A stretch of 34,401 nt of DNA from an uncultured Anaerofilum sp. (GCA_944385945.1 CALWZD010000148.1:1-34401); one strand, 5' to 3'; positions 1-8,517 are shown, counted from the first letter of the stretch. Notes: generated from the sequence alone by a model not told the origin. Translations and numbers: made by a program.

Positions 1-606
1 CCCTGCATCCGACAAGCGTTTGATGGCAGCACTGGTTTTTGCCATCTGCATCAGCGAAACAGCACCTTCCTGCATTCTGGCACCACCGCTTGCGCAGAAG
101 ATGATGATGGGCAAGCGATTTTTTCCGGCGTACTCGACCGCCTGCGTGATCGCCTCACCGACAGCACTGCCCATGCTGCCCATCAAAAAACGGCTGTCCA
201 TCACGCAGACGACCGCTTTTTGACCGCCGATTTTACCAACAGCACTGAGAACTGCGTCGGTAAGATTGGTCTTTTTTCGCAACAAAGCAATTTTTTCGGC
301 ATATCCTGCAAATTTCAAGGGGTCGTTTTTATAGCATTGTTTGACGGTGAGGGTCTTTGCACTTCCCTCATCGAACAGCATTGCAAGCCGTGCGGGAGCC
401 GTCATCGGGTGATGATGTCCGCAATGCGGGCAAACCTGAAAATAATCGGCAAGCTGTTGGCGAGGGATGGCTGTATTGCAGGCTGCACACGCCACAAACG
501 GCATCGGATGCTCGGAAGTTCTTTCGACCGACACCGTTTGTGGTTTCTGTCGTTTTTCTTTTAATGCTGTGAAGAGTTGACGGCGTTGTTGAAACGGGCT
601 GTGCAT
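1..606 (-). CDS. accD: Acetyl-CoA carboxylase carboxyltransferase beta subunit, 3' part outside window
   Basis: AccD pairs with AccA to transfer the carboxyl group from carboxybiotin to acetyl-CoA, giving malonyl-CoA for fatty-acid synthesis in the cytoplasm. The reading frame runs off the left edge, so only about the first 200 residues are present. Visible are an N-terminal zinc ribbon with two Cys pairs (CAAC and CPHC, about residues 42-66) and the family-typical ASGGARMQEG block near the edge. I chose the ATG at 606 because an AAGGAG site lies about 10 bases upstream and the frame stays open from there. The start lies inside the end of accC (46-base overlap), which suggests translational coupling. 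Last visible gene of the acpP-accB-accC-accD operon. Confidence 0.93.
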   Translation of the reverse strand, partial: MHSPFQQRRQLFTALKEKRQKPQTVSVERTSEHPMPFVACAACNTAIPRQQLADYFQVCPHCGHHHPMTAPARLAMLFDEGSAKTLTVKQCYKNDPLKFAGYAEKIALLRKKTNLTDAVLSAVGKIGGQKAVVCVMDSRFLMGSMGSAVGEAITQAVEYAGKNRLPIIIFCASGGARMQEGAVSLMQMAKTSAAIKRLSDAG

Positions 607-1988
607 GATGCGTCATCTCCTTTCGCTTGCTCGTGCCAACTGAGAAGCTGGTCTAAATTCTGCTCGATAAAGGCGGTGTTGTAGTTGCCTTTCATAAAAT
701 CGGGATGATATAAAATCAGATGTGCCAGTTCGGCACCTGTGTCGATGCCGTCGATAACAAGTTCTTCCAATGCACGGCGCATTCGACGGATCGCCTGCAA
801 ACGATTGGGGGCGTGTACGATGATTTTTGCCACCATAGAATCGTAGAACGGGCTCGTTTCATATCCTTGATACAACGCAGTATCGACCCGCACACCACAG
901 CCACCGGGCAGATGCAAAAAGTTCACCTTGCCGGGGCAGGGCAAAAAGCCCTTTGCGGGATTTTCGGCATTGATACGGCATTCGATCGCATGACCGGAAA
1001 ACTGGATCTCCTCCTGTGTAAAGCCCAGTGGCAGGTGGGCTGCCACACGAAGCTGTTCACGAATGAGGTCGATACCGGTGATCATCTCGGTAACAGGATG
1101 CTCTACTTGAATGCGGGTGTTCATTTCGATAAAATAAAATTCTCCCTCGGGGCTAAGTACAAATTCGACCGTACCCGCACCGGTATAACCGGCGGCTTTT
1201 GCAGCGTTTACAGCGGCATCGCCCATCTGTTTGCGCAGTGCAGGTGAAAGAGCCTTACAAGGGCTTTCCTCCATCAACTTTTGGTTTTTACGCTGAATTG
1301 AGCAGTCACGCTCGCCCAAATGTACGGTATTTCCATGCTCGTCTGCCATGATTTGAAACTCGACATGACGAGGATTCAGCACCAATTTCTCCAAATACAT
1401 CTCCCCATCCCCAAAGCAAGCCACCGCCTCGGCACGGGCTGCCTCGAAATTGGGGATAAGTTCTTCGGTAGTAAACACACGGCGCATTCCTCGTCCGCCG
1501 CCACCTGCTGCGGCTTTGAGCAAAACAGGATAACCAATCTGGTCGGCAAGCTCTTTTGCCTGTTCAGCGGTATCAAGACTGCCGCTGCTTCCCGGCACGA
1601 CAGGGACATTGTGCTGCTGCATCAGGCGACGGGCTGCCGATTTGTTGCCCATCATATCAATGACCTCCGGACGAGGGCCGATAAATACGATGCCACATTC
1701 CTGACACAGCCGTGCAAACTCGCTGTTTTCGCTTAAAAAGCCAAAGCCGGGATGGATGGCATCGCAGCCGGTCTTGAGGGCTGCGGTCAAAATTGCCTGC
1801 GCATTCAGATAGCTGTCGGCTGCTTTTGCAGGCCCGATGCATACAGCTTGTGTTGCCAGCTGTACGTGCAGTGCAGTGCGGTCGGCTTCAGAATAAACTG
1901 CGACCGTTTCAATCTCCATTTCACGGCAGCAGCGCAAAATACGAACGGCGATCTCGCCACGGTTTGCAATCAGGATCCGTTTGAACAT
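561..1988 (-). CDS. accC: Biotin carboxylase subunit of acetyl-CoA carboxylase
   Basis: AccC uses ATP and bicarbonate to carboxylate the biotin carried by AccB, the first half-reaction of acetyl-CoA carboxylase. The 475-residue product starts MFKRILIANRGEIAVRI, the classic biotin carboxylase N-terminus. The ATP-grasp glycine-rich loop (AGGGGRGMRR) is at residues 161-170 and the catalytic block EMNTRIQVEHPVTE at 288-301. The ATG at 1988 has AAGGAG just upstream and sits 10 bases after the accB stop, so a longer in-frame extension upstream was rejected. It is about 25 residues longer than the usual 447-450, because the C-terminal tail runs on into accD; the tail looks unconserved. Certain identification. 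Confidence 0.97.
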   Translation of the reverse strand: MFKRILIANRGEIAVRILRCCREMEIETVAVYSEADRTALHVQLATQAVCIGPAKAADSYLNAQAILTAALKTGCDAIHPGFGFLSENSEFARLCQECGIVFIGPRPEVIDMMGNKSAARRLMQQHNVPVVPGSSGSLDTAEQAKELADQIGYPVLLKAAAGGGGRGMRRVFTTEELIPNFEAARAEAVACFGDGEMYLEKLVLNPRHVEFQIMADEHGNTVHLGERDCSIQRKNQKLMEESPCKALSPALRKQMGDAAVNAAKAAGYTGAGTVEFVLSPEGEFYFIEMNTRIQVEHPVTEMITGIDLIREQLRVAAHLPLGFTQEEIQFSGHAIECRINAENPAKGFLPCPGKVNFLHLPGGCGVRVDTALYQGYETSPFYDSMVAKIIVHAPNRLQAIRRMRRALEELVIDGIDTGAELAHLILYHPDFMKGNYNTAFIEQNLDQLLSWHEQAKGDDASCTARFNNAVNSSQH

Positions 1989-1998
1989 AGTAATCTCC

Positions 1999-2463
1999 TT
2001 ACAAGCGGGTGATGCGGAACAGCGGTGCGCCAAATGCAGCAAGCTCGCCGTCTGCAATCAGAACTTCTTCTATCACACAATCGAACGGGGCGGGAACCTC
2101 GCTCATCATCTTCATTGCTTCGATCAGGCACACGGTCTGCCCTTTTTTCACCGTGTCGCCCACTGCTGCAAAAACAGGTTTTCCGGGAGCGGAAGCAGCA
2201 TAAAACGTACCTACCAATGGGGCATTGATGGTTTCGCCTACAGGCTGAGCAGGCTGTTGCGGTTGTTCGGTCGCAGGTGCAGCCGGTGCAGCAAGCACAG
2301 CCGGAGCGATCGGAGCAGGCGGTGCCATCGGCACAGCAACGGATTGGGCAAATGCCGGTGCTTTTTTCAGAGAAAGCTTTTGCTCGCCCTCCTGCCACAC
2401 CAGTGATACTGCCTGACTATTATCAAAGGCTTGTAATAAAGCCTGAATCTGTTCGAGTTGCAT
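1999..2463 (-). CDS. accB: Biotin carboxyl carrier protein of acetyl-CoA carboxylase
   Basis: AccB carries the biotin that shuttles CO2 between AccC and the AccA/AccD transferase. The 154-residue protein has a short N-terminal domain (1-35), an Ala/Pro-rich flexible linker (about 36-78) and a C-terminal biotinyl domain (79-154). The biotinylation motif EAMKMM places the modified lysine at residue 118. An AAGGAGT ribosome binding site precedes the ATG at 2463. The gene lies downstream of acpP across a hairpin and immediately upstream of accC, so the carrier and carboxylase are co-translated. Length and domain layout are normal for the family. Confidence 0.96.
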   Translation of the reverse strand: MQLEQIQALLQAFDNSQAVSLVWQEGEQKLSLKKAPAFAQSVAVPMAPPAPIAPAVLAAPAAPATEQPQQPAQPVGETINAPLVGTFYAASAPGKPVFAAVGDTVKKGQTVCLIEAMKMMSEVPAPFDCVIEEVLIADGELAAFGAPLFRITRL

Positions 2464-2495
2464 AAAAGGTTACTCCTTCGTTTTTGATGAAAGAC

Positions 2496-2544
2496 AGCCC
2501 TGCTTTCCGCTGTCCGAAAGGGAGCAGTGCCGGAAAGCAGGGCT
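2496..2544 (-). terminator. Hairpin between acpP and accB, possible partial terminator
   Basis: Two perfectly complementary 14-base arms (2496-2509 and 2531-2544) enclose a 21-base loop. Read on the minus strand the stem is followed only by GTCTTTC, a weak U-tract, so it is more likely an attenuator or mRNA processing/stability element that lets acpP be made in excess over accBCD. On the plus strand it is followed by TTTTTAT, but no plus-strand gene is evident here. Confidence 0.6.
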
Positions 2545-2562
2545 TTTTATAGGAAACAAAAA

Positions 2563-2787
2563 TTAGTTGTTTGCCTCTAGATAAGCAACGATGTCGCCAA
2601 CAGTTTTCATTGCTGCCAGCTCTTCGTCGGGGATGGAAACGCCCAGAGCGTCCTCCAGAGCCATGTTCAGCTCTACTGCATCCAAAGAATCGGCACCCAG
2701 ATCCTCTGCGAGGGTCGCAGTCATGGTAACGTCATCAGCAGAGCAGCTGAGGGTTTCTACAATAATGTCACGTACTTTCTCAAACAT
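2563..2787 (-). CDS. acpP: Acyl carrier protein
   Basis: The 74-residue acidic protein is the acyl carrier of type II fatty-acid synthesis; growing chains are attached to its 4'-phosphopantetheine arm. The attachment motif GADSLD puts the modified serine at residue 34, followed by the typical helix II residues AVELNMALED. Start ATG at 2787 is preceded by AAAAGGAG. It is the first gene of the acc operon; a promoter with TTGATT/TAAAAT and an AT-rich dyad lie upstream. Normal length for the family. Confidence 0.97.
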   Translation of the reverse strand: MFEKVRDIIVETLSCSADDVTMTATLAEDLGADSLDAVELNMALEDALGVSIPDEELAAMKTVGDIVAYLEANN

Positions 2788-2824
2788 GGTTGGTTTCTCC
2801 TTTTAAAGCAATTTGTCGCATCTT

Positions 2825-2852
2825 TAAACTACTAAAACAATTTAGTTAAATT
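2825..2852 (-). promoter_or_regulatory. Operator-like dyad in the acpP leader
   Basis: An AT-rich imperfect inverted repeat lies between the acpP promoter and the start codon. Its core, ACTAAA-ACAA-TTTAGT at 2831-2846, is a perfect 6-base dyad. Position just downstream of the expected transcription start fits a repressor site. FapR or FabT-type lipid regulators are the natural candidates, but the sequence is not a clear match to either consensus as I recall them, so the regulator is unassigned. Confidence 0.35.
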
Positions 2853-2876
2853 ATTTTAATTAAAATGTTTGAGATA

Positions 2877-2905
2877 ATTTTAACAGAAACTCTGCCGAAA
2901 ATCAA
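2877..2905 (-). promoter_or_regulatory. Sigma-A-like promoter for acpP-accBCD
   Basis: On the minus strand, TTGATT (2900-2905) and TAAAAT (2877-2882) are separated by 17 bases, a good match to the housekeeping promoter. It is the best promoter match in the 258-base gap between potD and acpP. Confidence 0.6.
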
Positions 2906-2981
2906 GGGGAAATCTGTCTGTATTTTCTAGCAAGAATTGGTCGAAAATCTCAAATTTTTTAGATATTTTGCAAAAAGAATG

Positions 2982-3021
2982 CAAAAAAATGCCCGATACG
3001 CCAAAAATAGCGCATCGGGCA
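2982..3021 (-). terminator. Intrinsic terminator of the pot operon
   Basis: A GC-rich 10-base stem (2991-3000 with 3011-3020, one G-U pair) with a 10-base loop is followed on the minus strand by ATTTTTTTG. It lies about 25 bases after the potD stop codon and ends the polyamine transporter operon. Confidence 0.9.
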
Positions 3022-3045
3022 ATCCTCTATTTTGTGTAATCGGTG

Positions 3046-4110
3046 TTATTGTCCACAGGCGTTCTTAAACTCGGTCCACACCTGTACGTGTGCCTCCTCT
3101 GCTTCGGCGGAGATGGGGGCGATCATTTCGGTGGCATCGGCAGAAAAACCTTCCGGCAAGGTCAAAAATTCACGATATTCTTCTTCGATCAGCTCATCTG
3201 CTGCCTGATTGGTGCAGTAGTAACCCAAATGTTCAAAGCACTGTTTTGCGATTTCGGGCTGCAAAATGTAGTCGATGAACTGGTATGCTGCATCGGCATT
3301 GGGAGCTTTTGCAGGAATGAACTGTGCCATGATGCCCAAACCGATACCCTCCTCAGGGAATACCACTTTCAGGTCAGGATTTGCCAATTTTGCCAGTGTT
3401 ACCTGACTGGTATACATGACTGCTGCACCTACTTCGCCGGACAGCAAATCGTCCTGCAAGTTTTCGTCTTTGATCAAACGGATATTGGGGGCAAGCTCCA
3501 ACAGCTTTTCGCCGGCTGCCTGAATGGTGGCAACATCGGTAGTGTTGTAGCTTTCGCCCATCACTTTCAAAGCCATACCGTTGATAACACGATAGTTACC
3601 AATGATTGCGAGGTTATCCTGTAATGCTGCATCCCACAAATCGGCATAGCCGTTGATCTCTACATTTACGGTATTGGGATCGTAAACGATGGTTTGCACA
3701 CCTGCGCCGTAGGGAACGGTATACGCATCTTCGGGGTCGAAGAACTGTCCCTGATAAATGGGGTTGACATTGCCCAAATTGCTCAGCTTGCTTTTGTCCA
3801 GTTCTGCCACCAGACCTTGCTCGATCGCAGTTTGAATGATGTAATCATCTGCAATGATCAAATCGTAAGAGCCACCCTCTGCCTGAATCAGCTTTTGCAG
3901 CATGGTTTCGTCGGTATCGAAGTTGGAATAGTTAACGGTGATACCGGTTTCTTCCTCAAAGCCTTTCAAAACTTCGTCGGGGAACATTCCCATCCATGTA
4001 AACAGATTCAGTTCGCCCTTGCTTTCGGGCTGAGATGCTGCACTGCTGCAACCGGTAAAAAGAGTGGCAGCCATGCTGCCAGCCAATGCAAATGCCAGTA
4101 ATTTTTTCAT
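3046..4110 (-). CDS. potD: Spermidine/putrescine ABC transporter substrate-binding lipoprotein
   Basis: PotD captures polyamines outside the membrane and delivers them to the PotB/PotC channel. The 354-residue protein starts with a lipoprotein signal peptide, MKKLLAFALAGSMAATLFTGC, with the lipidated cysteine at residue 21, as expected for a Gram-positive binding protein. The mature part begins with the family pattern LNLFTWMGMFPDEVLKGFEEETGITVNY and continues as a two-lobed extracellular solute-binding protein, group 1. Length is normal. The start is set by AAAGGAG, which overlaps the last codons of potC. Last gene of the operon, followed by a terminator. The exact substrate (spermidine, putrescine or both) cannot be read from sequence. 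Confidence 0.93.
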   Translation of the reverse strand: MKKLLAFALAGSMAATLFTGCSSAASQPESKGELNLFTWMGMFPDEVLKGFEEETGITVNYSNFDTDETMLQKLIQAEGGSYDLIIADDYIIQTAIEQGLVAELDKSKLSNLGNVNPIYQGQFFDPEDAYTVPYGAGVQTIVYDPNTVNVEINGYADLWDAALQDNLAIIGNYRVINGMALKVMGESYNTTDVATIQAAGEKLLELAPNIRLIKDENLQDDLLSGEVGAAVMYTSQVTLAKLANPDLKVVFPEEGIGLGIMAQFIPAKAPNADAAYQFIDYILQPEIAKQCFEHLGYYCTNQAADELIEEEYREFLTLPEGFSADATEMIAPISAEAEEAHVQVWTEFKNACGQ

Positions 4111-4112
4111 TT

Positions 4113-4913
4113 TTATTCTCCTTTGGTTTCAATCGAATGTTGTTTTTCTCGTCCGAGCCAAGCGGACACAAGCACCAACAGCAATGTTGCTGCCAGCATA
4201 AGAGTACAAAGTGCATTGATTTCGGGCGTTACACCTGTTTTTATCTGCGTATAGACCAAGATGGGCAATGTATTCACGTTGACACCGGTCACAAACAGGC
4301 TGATAAGAACATCATCAAAGCTCATTGCAAAGCTAAGTACCATGCCCGAAGCAATCGCCGGTGTGATCAAAGGCAAGGTAATATCAAAAAATACCCGTAC
4401 TTCGCTTGCACCTAAGTCTTTTGCTGCTTCGGTCAGCGAGGGGTCCATACCTACCAACCTCGCTTTTACCAGCATGAAGATATACGGGATACAAAACGCA
4501 GTATGCCCCAAAATGAGCGTCGTCATGCCAAATGGCAGTCCCAGCAGCGAAAAGAAAGCAAGGAACACCATCGCCAAAATAATTTCGGGAATCATAATGG
4601 GCAAGGTTGCAAGGTATTCCACGGCGGTGTTGGCTCGACTTTGCACTTTTGACATACCAAATGCCCCCAATGTGCCGATAATCGCAGCACACACACTGCT
4701 GCTTATCCCCAGCAGAATACTGTTCGCCAATGCCTCAAACATTTTTTCATCTGCCAACAGTTGCTGATACCATTTCAGCGAAAAACCGCCCCAAACCGAG
4801 CTGATCTTGCTTTCGTTAAACGAATAAATCACAAGCAGCAAAATCGGCAAATACATCAGGGCAAGCACCAACGCCAGAAACAGATGGGAGGGTCGAATTT
4901 TTTTACGTTTCAT
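4113..4913 (-). CDS. potC: Polyamine ABC transporter permease
   Basis: One of the two membrane permeases of the polyamine transporter. The 266-residue protein has about six hydrophobic segments and a binding-protein-dependent transport inner-membrane domain. The EAA loop that docks on the ATPase is visible as EAAKDLGASEVRVFFDITLP (about residues 162-181). The start at 4913 overlaps the potB stop by four bases (ATGA type), showing tight coupling. The C-terminal codons supply the potD ribosome binding site. PotB/PotC assignment is by order and similarity to the usual potABCD layout. Confidence 0.92.
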   Translation of the reverse strand: MKRKKIRPSHLFLALVLALMYLPILLLVIYSFNESKISSVWGGFSLKWYQQLLADEKMFEALANSILLGISSSVCAAIIGTLGAFGMSKVQSRANTAVEYLATLPIMIPEIILAMVFLAFFSLLGLPFGMTTLILGHTAFCIPYIFMLVKARLVGMDPSLTEAAKDLGASEVRVFFDITLPLITPAIASGMVLSFAMSFDDVLISLFVTGVNVNTLPILVYTQIKTGVTPEINALCTLMLAATLLLVLVSAWLGREKQHSIETKGE

Positions 4914-5770
4914 ACCAAGCCCTCCAATTCTTTTCCCCCTGCGATTTTGCGGTAGAGCGCAATCAGCAAGGTAGTCATCAACATCAGCACCACTGCAAGT
5001 GCCGCCGCAAAGGGGGTATTATGGGCTTTTACCAGCTGATCCTGAATCAGGCTGCCCACCAGAACCACCTTATTTCCACCCAGAATATCTGCAATGAAAA
5101 ACAGACCCATCGAGGGGATAAAGGTGAGGATGATACCGGACAGCAGACCGGGCAGAGTTTGTTTCAGTGTGACGGTAAAGAATGCCGTGATTGGCGAAGC
5201 ACCCAAATCACGGGCAGCTTCCACAAGGCTCCAATCCATTTTTTCGGCACTGGAGTAGACCGCAAAAATCATAAATTGCAGCAGTGCATAGACCATGCCC
5301 ACCACTACTGCCGGATAGGTATACAGCAATTTTAACGGCTGGTCGACAATGCGCAACGCTATCAGCAGCTGGTCGAGCGGCCCATTTGCACGAAAAATGA
5401 TGATCCACCCATATAACCGAATCAACGAATTTGTCCAGAACGGAATCATCAATGCCAGGGTCATCCGCTTTTTGCCTTTTGGCGAAAGCTTTGCCATGAA
5501 ATAGCCGAATGGATACCCAATCAATGTAATGAGGGCGGTAGAAAGAAATGCCAGTTTTAAAGAATCGACAAAGGTTTGCAGATACACCGGCTGAAAAATC
5601 TGCCTGTAATTTTGCAAGGTAAACTGTCCGGTGACGCCCCATGTTTCCGCCCTTTGCAAAAAGCTAAGTACTACTACATACACCAATGGTGCGCCCACAA
5701 ATACAATGGTGAACAGATACAGCGGAAGCAAGGTGAGCCAGTAGCCCTGTTTCTTTTTTCGGGTGTTCAT
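4910..5770 (-). CDS. potB: Polyamine ABC transporter permease
   Basis: The partner permease of PotC. The 286-residue protein begins with a short positively charged stretch (MNTRKKKQGYW), then a first membrane helix, and shows further hydrophobic helices and the EAA docking loop EAARDLGASPITAFFTVTLK (about residues 180-200). Start ATG at 5770 overlaps the potA stop by four bases. The N-terminal extension before the transport domain is normal for PotB-type permeases. Together with PotC it forms the heterodimeric membrane channel. Confidence 0.92.
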   Translation of the reverse strand: MNTRKKKQGYWLTLLPLYLFTIVFVGAPLVYVVVLSFLQRAETWGVTGQFTLQNYRQIFQPVYLQTFVDSLKLAFLSTALITLIGYPFGYFMAKLSPKGKKRMTLALMIPFWTNSLIRLYGWIIIFRANGPLDQLLIALRIVDQPLKLLYTYPAVVVGMVYALLQFMIFAVYSSAEKMDWSLVEAARDLGASPITAFFTVTLKQTLPGLLSGIILTFIPSMGLFFIADILGGNKVVLVGSLIQDQLVKAHNTPFAAALAVVLMLMTTLLIALYRKIAGGKELEGLV

Positions 5771-6852
5771 CGGTCTGCCTCCTCGCTTTGCTGCACAAGG
5801 ATGGCATGCTCCGGCTGCCAGTGTACCAGCATCTCCTCCCCTACTTGCGCAGGCAGGTCGATGCCATGGCGGCTCGCCACTACTGTCTGCCCATCGGCAA
5901 AGGTGAGCAGGATGCGTAGCATTCCGCCCGCAAAGTTTTTCTCGGTGATGGTTGCCCGCAAGCCTTGCTCTCCCTCACGGTAAGGAGAAAACTGTACCTG
6001 CTCGCTGCGAACGGCGATACAAGCGGTGTCCCCTTGCTTCAGCCCACAGCCACTGCAAGCCACTGCACAAATACCGGCGTCTGTTTGCAGCAACAAGGGA
6101 TCTCCCACCTTACAAACCGTTCCCCGAAGAATGTTCGCCTCACCGACAAAACGGGCAACGTAGTCTGTTTTGGGAGAGTCGTACACTTCGTTTGGTGTGC
6201 CGATCTGCTCGAACCTGCCTTGGCGCATCACTGCGATGCGGTCGGACATATTCAAGGCTTCTTCTTGGTCGTGGGTGATATAAATAAAGGTAATGCCCAA
6301 CTGCTTTTGCAAACGCTTCAATTCAAATTGCATTTGACGGCGCAGTTGAAGATCCAGCGCACCCAAAGGCTCGTCCAAAAGCAAAATCTGCGGCTTTACC
6401 GCCAGCGCACGGGCAATGGCGAGCCGCTGTTTTTGCCCGCCGGAAAGCTCGCTGGGGCGACGGTCTTGGTAACCCTCCAACTGTACCAGAGAAAGCATCT
6501 CCTGTACCGTTTGGCGAATCTCTGCTTTCGACTTCTTTTTTAATTTCAGCCCATAAGCGATGTTTTCGCTCACCGTCATATGAGGAAACAGCGCATAGTT
6601 TTGAAAGACTGTATTCACGTTTCGCTTTTCCGGTGGCAGGTCGGTCACGTCGTTTCCGCCAAGCAAAACTCTGCCGCTGTCGGGCTGTTCCAGTCCGGCG
6701 ATGATGCGAAGCGTCGTTGTTTTTCCACATCCCGATGCACCCAGCAAGGTGATAAATTCGCCCTGTGCAATGGATAGGTCAATGCCGTTCAATACGTTGG
6801 TATCCGCAAATGTTTTTTGCACTTGTTTCAGTTGTAAAATCGGTTCGCTCAT
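5767..6852 (-). CDS. potA: Polyamine ABC transporter ATP-binding protein
   Basis: PotA hydrolyses ATP to drive polyamine uptake. The 361-residue protein has Walker A GASGCGKTT (38-46), the Q-loop in FQNYALFP (83-90), signature LSGGQ (136-140), Walker B ILLLDEP (156-162) and the switch histidine H194, so the motor is complete. The C-terminal 80-90 residues look like the TOBE domain that often carries regulatory sites. GGGAGGG upstream of the ATG at 6852 is the ribosome binding site. First gene of potABCD, preceded by a leader with a hairpin and U-tract that could tune expression. Confidence 0.95.
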   Translation of the reverse strand: MSEPILQLKQVQKTFADTNVLNGIDLSIAQGEFITLLGASGCGKTTTLRIIAGLEQPDSGRVLLGGNDVTDLPPEKRNVNTVFQNYALFPHMTVSENIAYGLKLKKKSKAEIRQTVQEMLSLVQLEGYQDRRPSELSGGQKQRLAIARALAVKPQILLLDEPLGALDLQLRRQMQFELKRLQKQLGITFIYITHDQEEALNMSDRIAVMRQGRFEQIGTPNEVYDSPKTDYVARFVGEANILRGTVCKVGDPLLLQTDAGICAVACSGCGLKQGDTACIAVRSEQVQFSPYREGEQGLRATITEKNFAGGMLRILLTFADGQTVVASRHGIDLPAQVGEEMLVHWQPEHAILVQQSEEADR

Positions 6853-6864
6853 ACTGCCCTCCCG

Positions 6865-6896
6865 TCAAAAAGCACCCGCAGGAAGCCCCGCAGGTG
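6865..6896 (-). terminator. Attenuator-like terminator in the potA leader
   Basis: A 10-base stem (6873-6882 with 6887-6896, one G-U pair) with a 4-base loop is followed on the minus strand by CTTTTTGA. It lies between the presumed promoter and potA, so it could stop transcription before the operon unless read through. No known riboswitch class is recognisable. Confidence 0.65.
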
Positions 6897-6924
6897 ATGT
6901 ATCATCTGTACCAAACTCTCTCAT
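6865..6924 (-). CDS. Possible 19-residue leader peptide of the pot operon
   Basis: An ATG at 6924 opens a 20-codon frame, MREFGTDDTSPAGLPAGAF, that ends in TGA inside the U-tract of the attenuator hairpin. The ATG sits only about 7 bases after the presumed -10 box and has no Shine-Dalgarno sequence, so it would be a leaderless ORF. It may be chance, but the placement of its Pro/Ala/Gly codons across the hairpin is what a translation-coupled attenuator would need. Confidence 0.3.
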   Translation of the reverse strand: MREFGTDDTSPAGLPAGAF

Positions 6925-6930
6925 TTTCTA

Positions 6931-6936
6931 ATTATA
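6931..6936 (-). promoter_or_regulatory. -10 box of the likely potA promoter
   Basis: A perfect TATAAT lies at 6931-6936 on the minus strand, about 80 bases before potA. The matching -35 region is weak (CTTTTC at 17-base spacing), so this promoter may need an activator or be modest in strength. Confidence 0.5.
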
Positions 6937-7030
6937 TCAAATTAGTATGATTTGAAAAGAGGTTTTTTAAAAAAAGTATGCAGTTCGCATCTAAACTTTT
7001 CGAACTAAAAGGCATTTTTTTCGTTAAAAA

Positions 7031-7061
7031 AGGAAAAAATCGGCAATGCAACCGCATTGCC
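7031..7061 (-). terminator. Intrinsic terminator after the NSS transporter gene
   Basis: A perfect 8-base stem (GGCAATGC at 7042-7049 with 7054-7061) and 4-base loop are followed by ATTTTTTCC on the minus strand, just past the transporter stop codon at 7070. Confidence 0.85.
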
Positions 7062-7069
7062 CACCAATT

Positions 7070-8444
7070 TTATTTTACAAATTTATCCCAATAGCCCATC
7101 ACAAAGATGACCAAAATGATAACAGGCACGATCCAAGTGATGTAAAAATGCAGCTTTTTGGGGTAGGCGATGCCCTCACCTGTATCTGCTTCTCTCAAAA
7201 AATTCTCCCAGCCCCAACCGTAGCGAGACACGCAGAACAAAAGATATACCAAACTGCCAAGCGGCAACAAATTATTGGAAACGATAAAGTCTTCCAGATC
7301 CTGAATGGTACTGGTACCGCCAAAGGGGCGGAAATCGCTCCACACATTGAACCCCAGCACACACGGCATACTCAAGACGGCGATCAGCACACCATTAAGC
7401 AAAACAGCTTTTTTACGGCTCCAACCCCACAGATCCATTGCAAAGCTGATGATATTTTCGAAAACAGCGATGACCGTAGAAAGAGCCGCAAAACTCATAA
7501 ATACAAAGAACAATGCGCCCCACACCCGACCACCGGGCATTTGATTGAAAACATTGGGCAGTGTCACGAATACAAGTCCAGGACCTTCGCCGGTGTCTAC
7601 GCCGAAAGCACTGCAAGCCGGAAAAATAATCAGACCTGCCATCAATGCGACGCTGGTATCGAGCAAAGCAATATTCACTGCCTCGCCCATCAGGCGGCGT
7701 TCTTTTCCGATATAGCTTCCAAAAATCGCCATCGCACCAATGCCGATACTCAGGGTGAAGAAAGATTGTCCCATTGCTGCAAACACAGCATTACCAATAC
7801 CCGCCTGTGCCATACGGGAAAAATCGGGCAAAAGGTAAAAGCGCAGACCTTCCGACGCTCCCGGCAATGTAACGCTACGCACACACAGCACCAACATAAT
7901 AATGAATAAGCAAGACATCATTGCTTTGGTGATGCGCTCAACGCCCTTTTGCAGACCCATACTGCACACACCAAACCCCAACATCACACTGACAAGCATC
8001 CAAAATGTCATGTACAAAGGCTGAGAGAGCATATCATTAAATACCGCTCCCACCTGTTCAGGCGTTTTGCTTACAAATTCGCCCGTCAGCATTTTTGAAA
8101 AATAGGCGATCATCCAACCACAAACCGTGGTATAAAACATCATCAAAAGATAGTTGCCTGCCATTGCGGTATATGCATGAAGATGCCATTTTGTACCTTT
8201 CGGCTCCAATACATGGAAGCTTTTGGCTGCGGATTTTTGGCTGGCACGCCCAACCGCAAACTCCATGACCATGATCGGCAAACCAAAAATAAGCAAAAAC
8301 AGCAGGTACAACAGCACAAACGCTGCACCACCGTATTCTCCCTGTAATATAGGGAAACCGCCACACATTCCCCAAGCCAATGGCACATCCAGCCGAAATC
8401 AAAATAAATCCCAACCGTGAGCCAAATTTTTCACGTTCTTTCAT
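7070..8444 (-). pseudogene. Sodium-dependent NSS-family transporter, frameshifted
   Basis: This is a neurotransmitter:sodium symporter (NSS) family gene, whose bacterial members import amino acids with Na+. Starting at ATG 8444 (GGGAGAG upstream), the frame reads [20 protein letters not shown]...[11 protein letters not shown], the first sodium-binding helix of the family. It then changes frame at a GGG run on the minus strand (8340-8342). After the shift it continues as [21 protein letters not shown]...[11 protein letters not shown] and on through the remaining helices to the stop at 7070. One extra base explains the break: removing one G restores an uninterrupted product of about 457 residues. 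Either the gene is inactivated or the base is a sequencing error. Everything else looks intact, including a good promoter and terminator. Confidence 0.85.
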
Positions 8445-8517
8445 TGTCGCTCTCCCTTCATTCCATTCCTGCACAAGTTAAAACGCCTTTTTAGCGGATG
8501 CACAGCCCTTTTGAATA

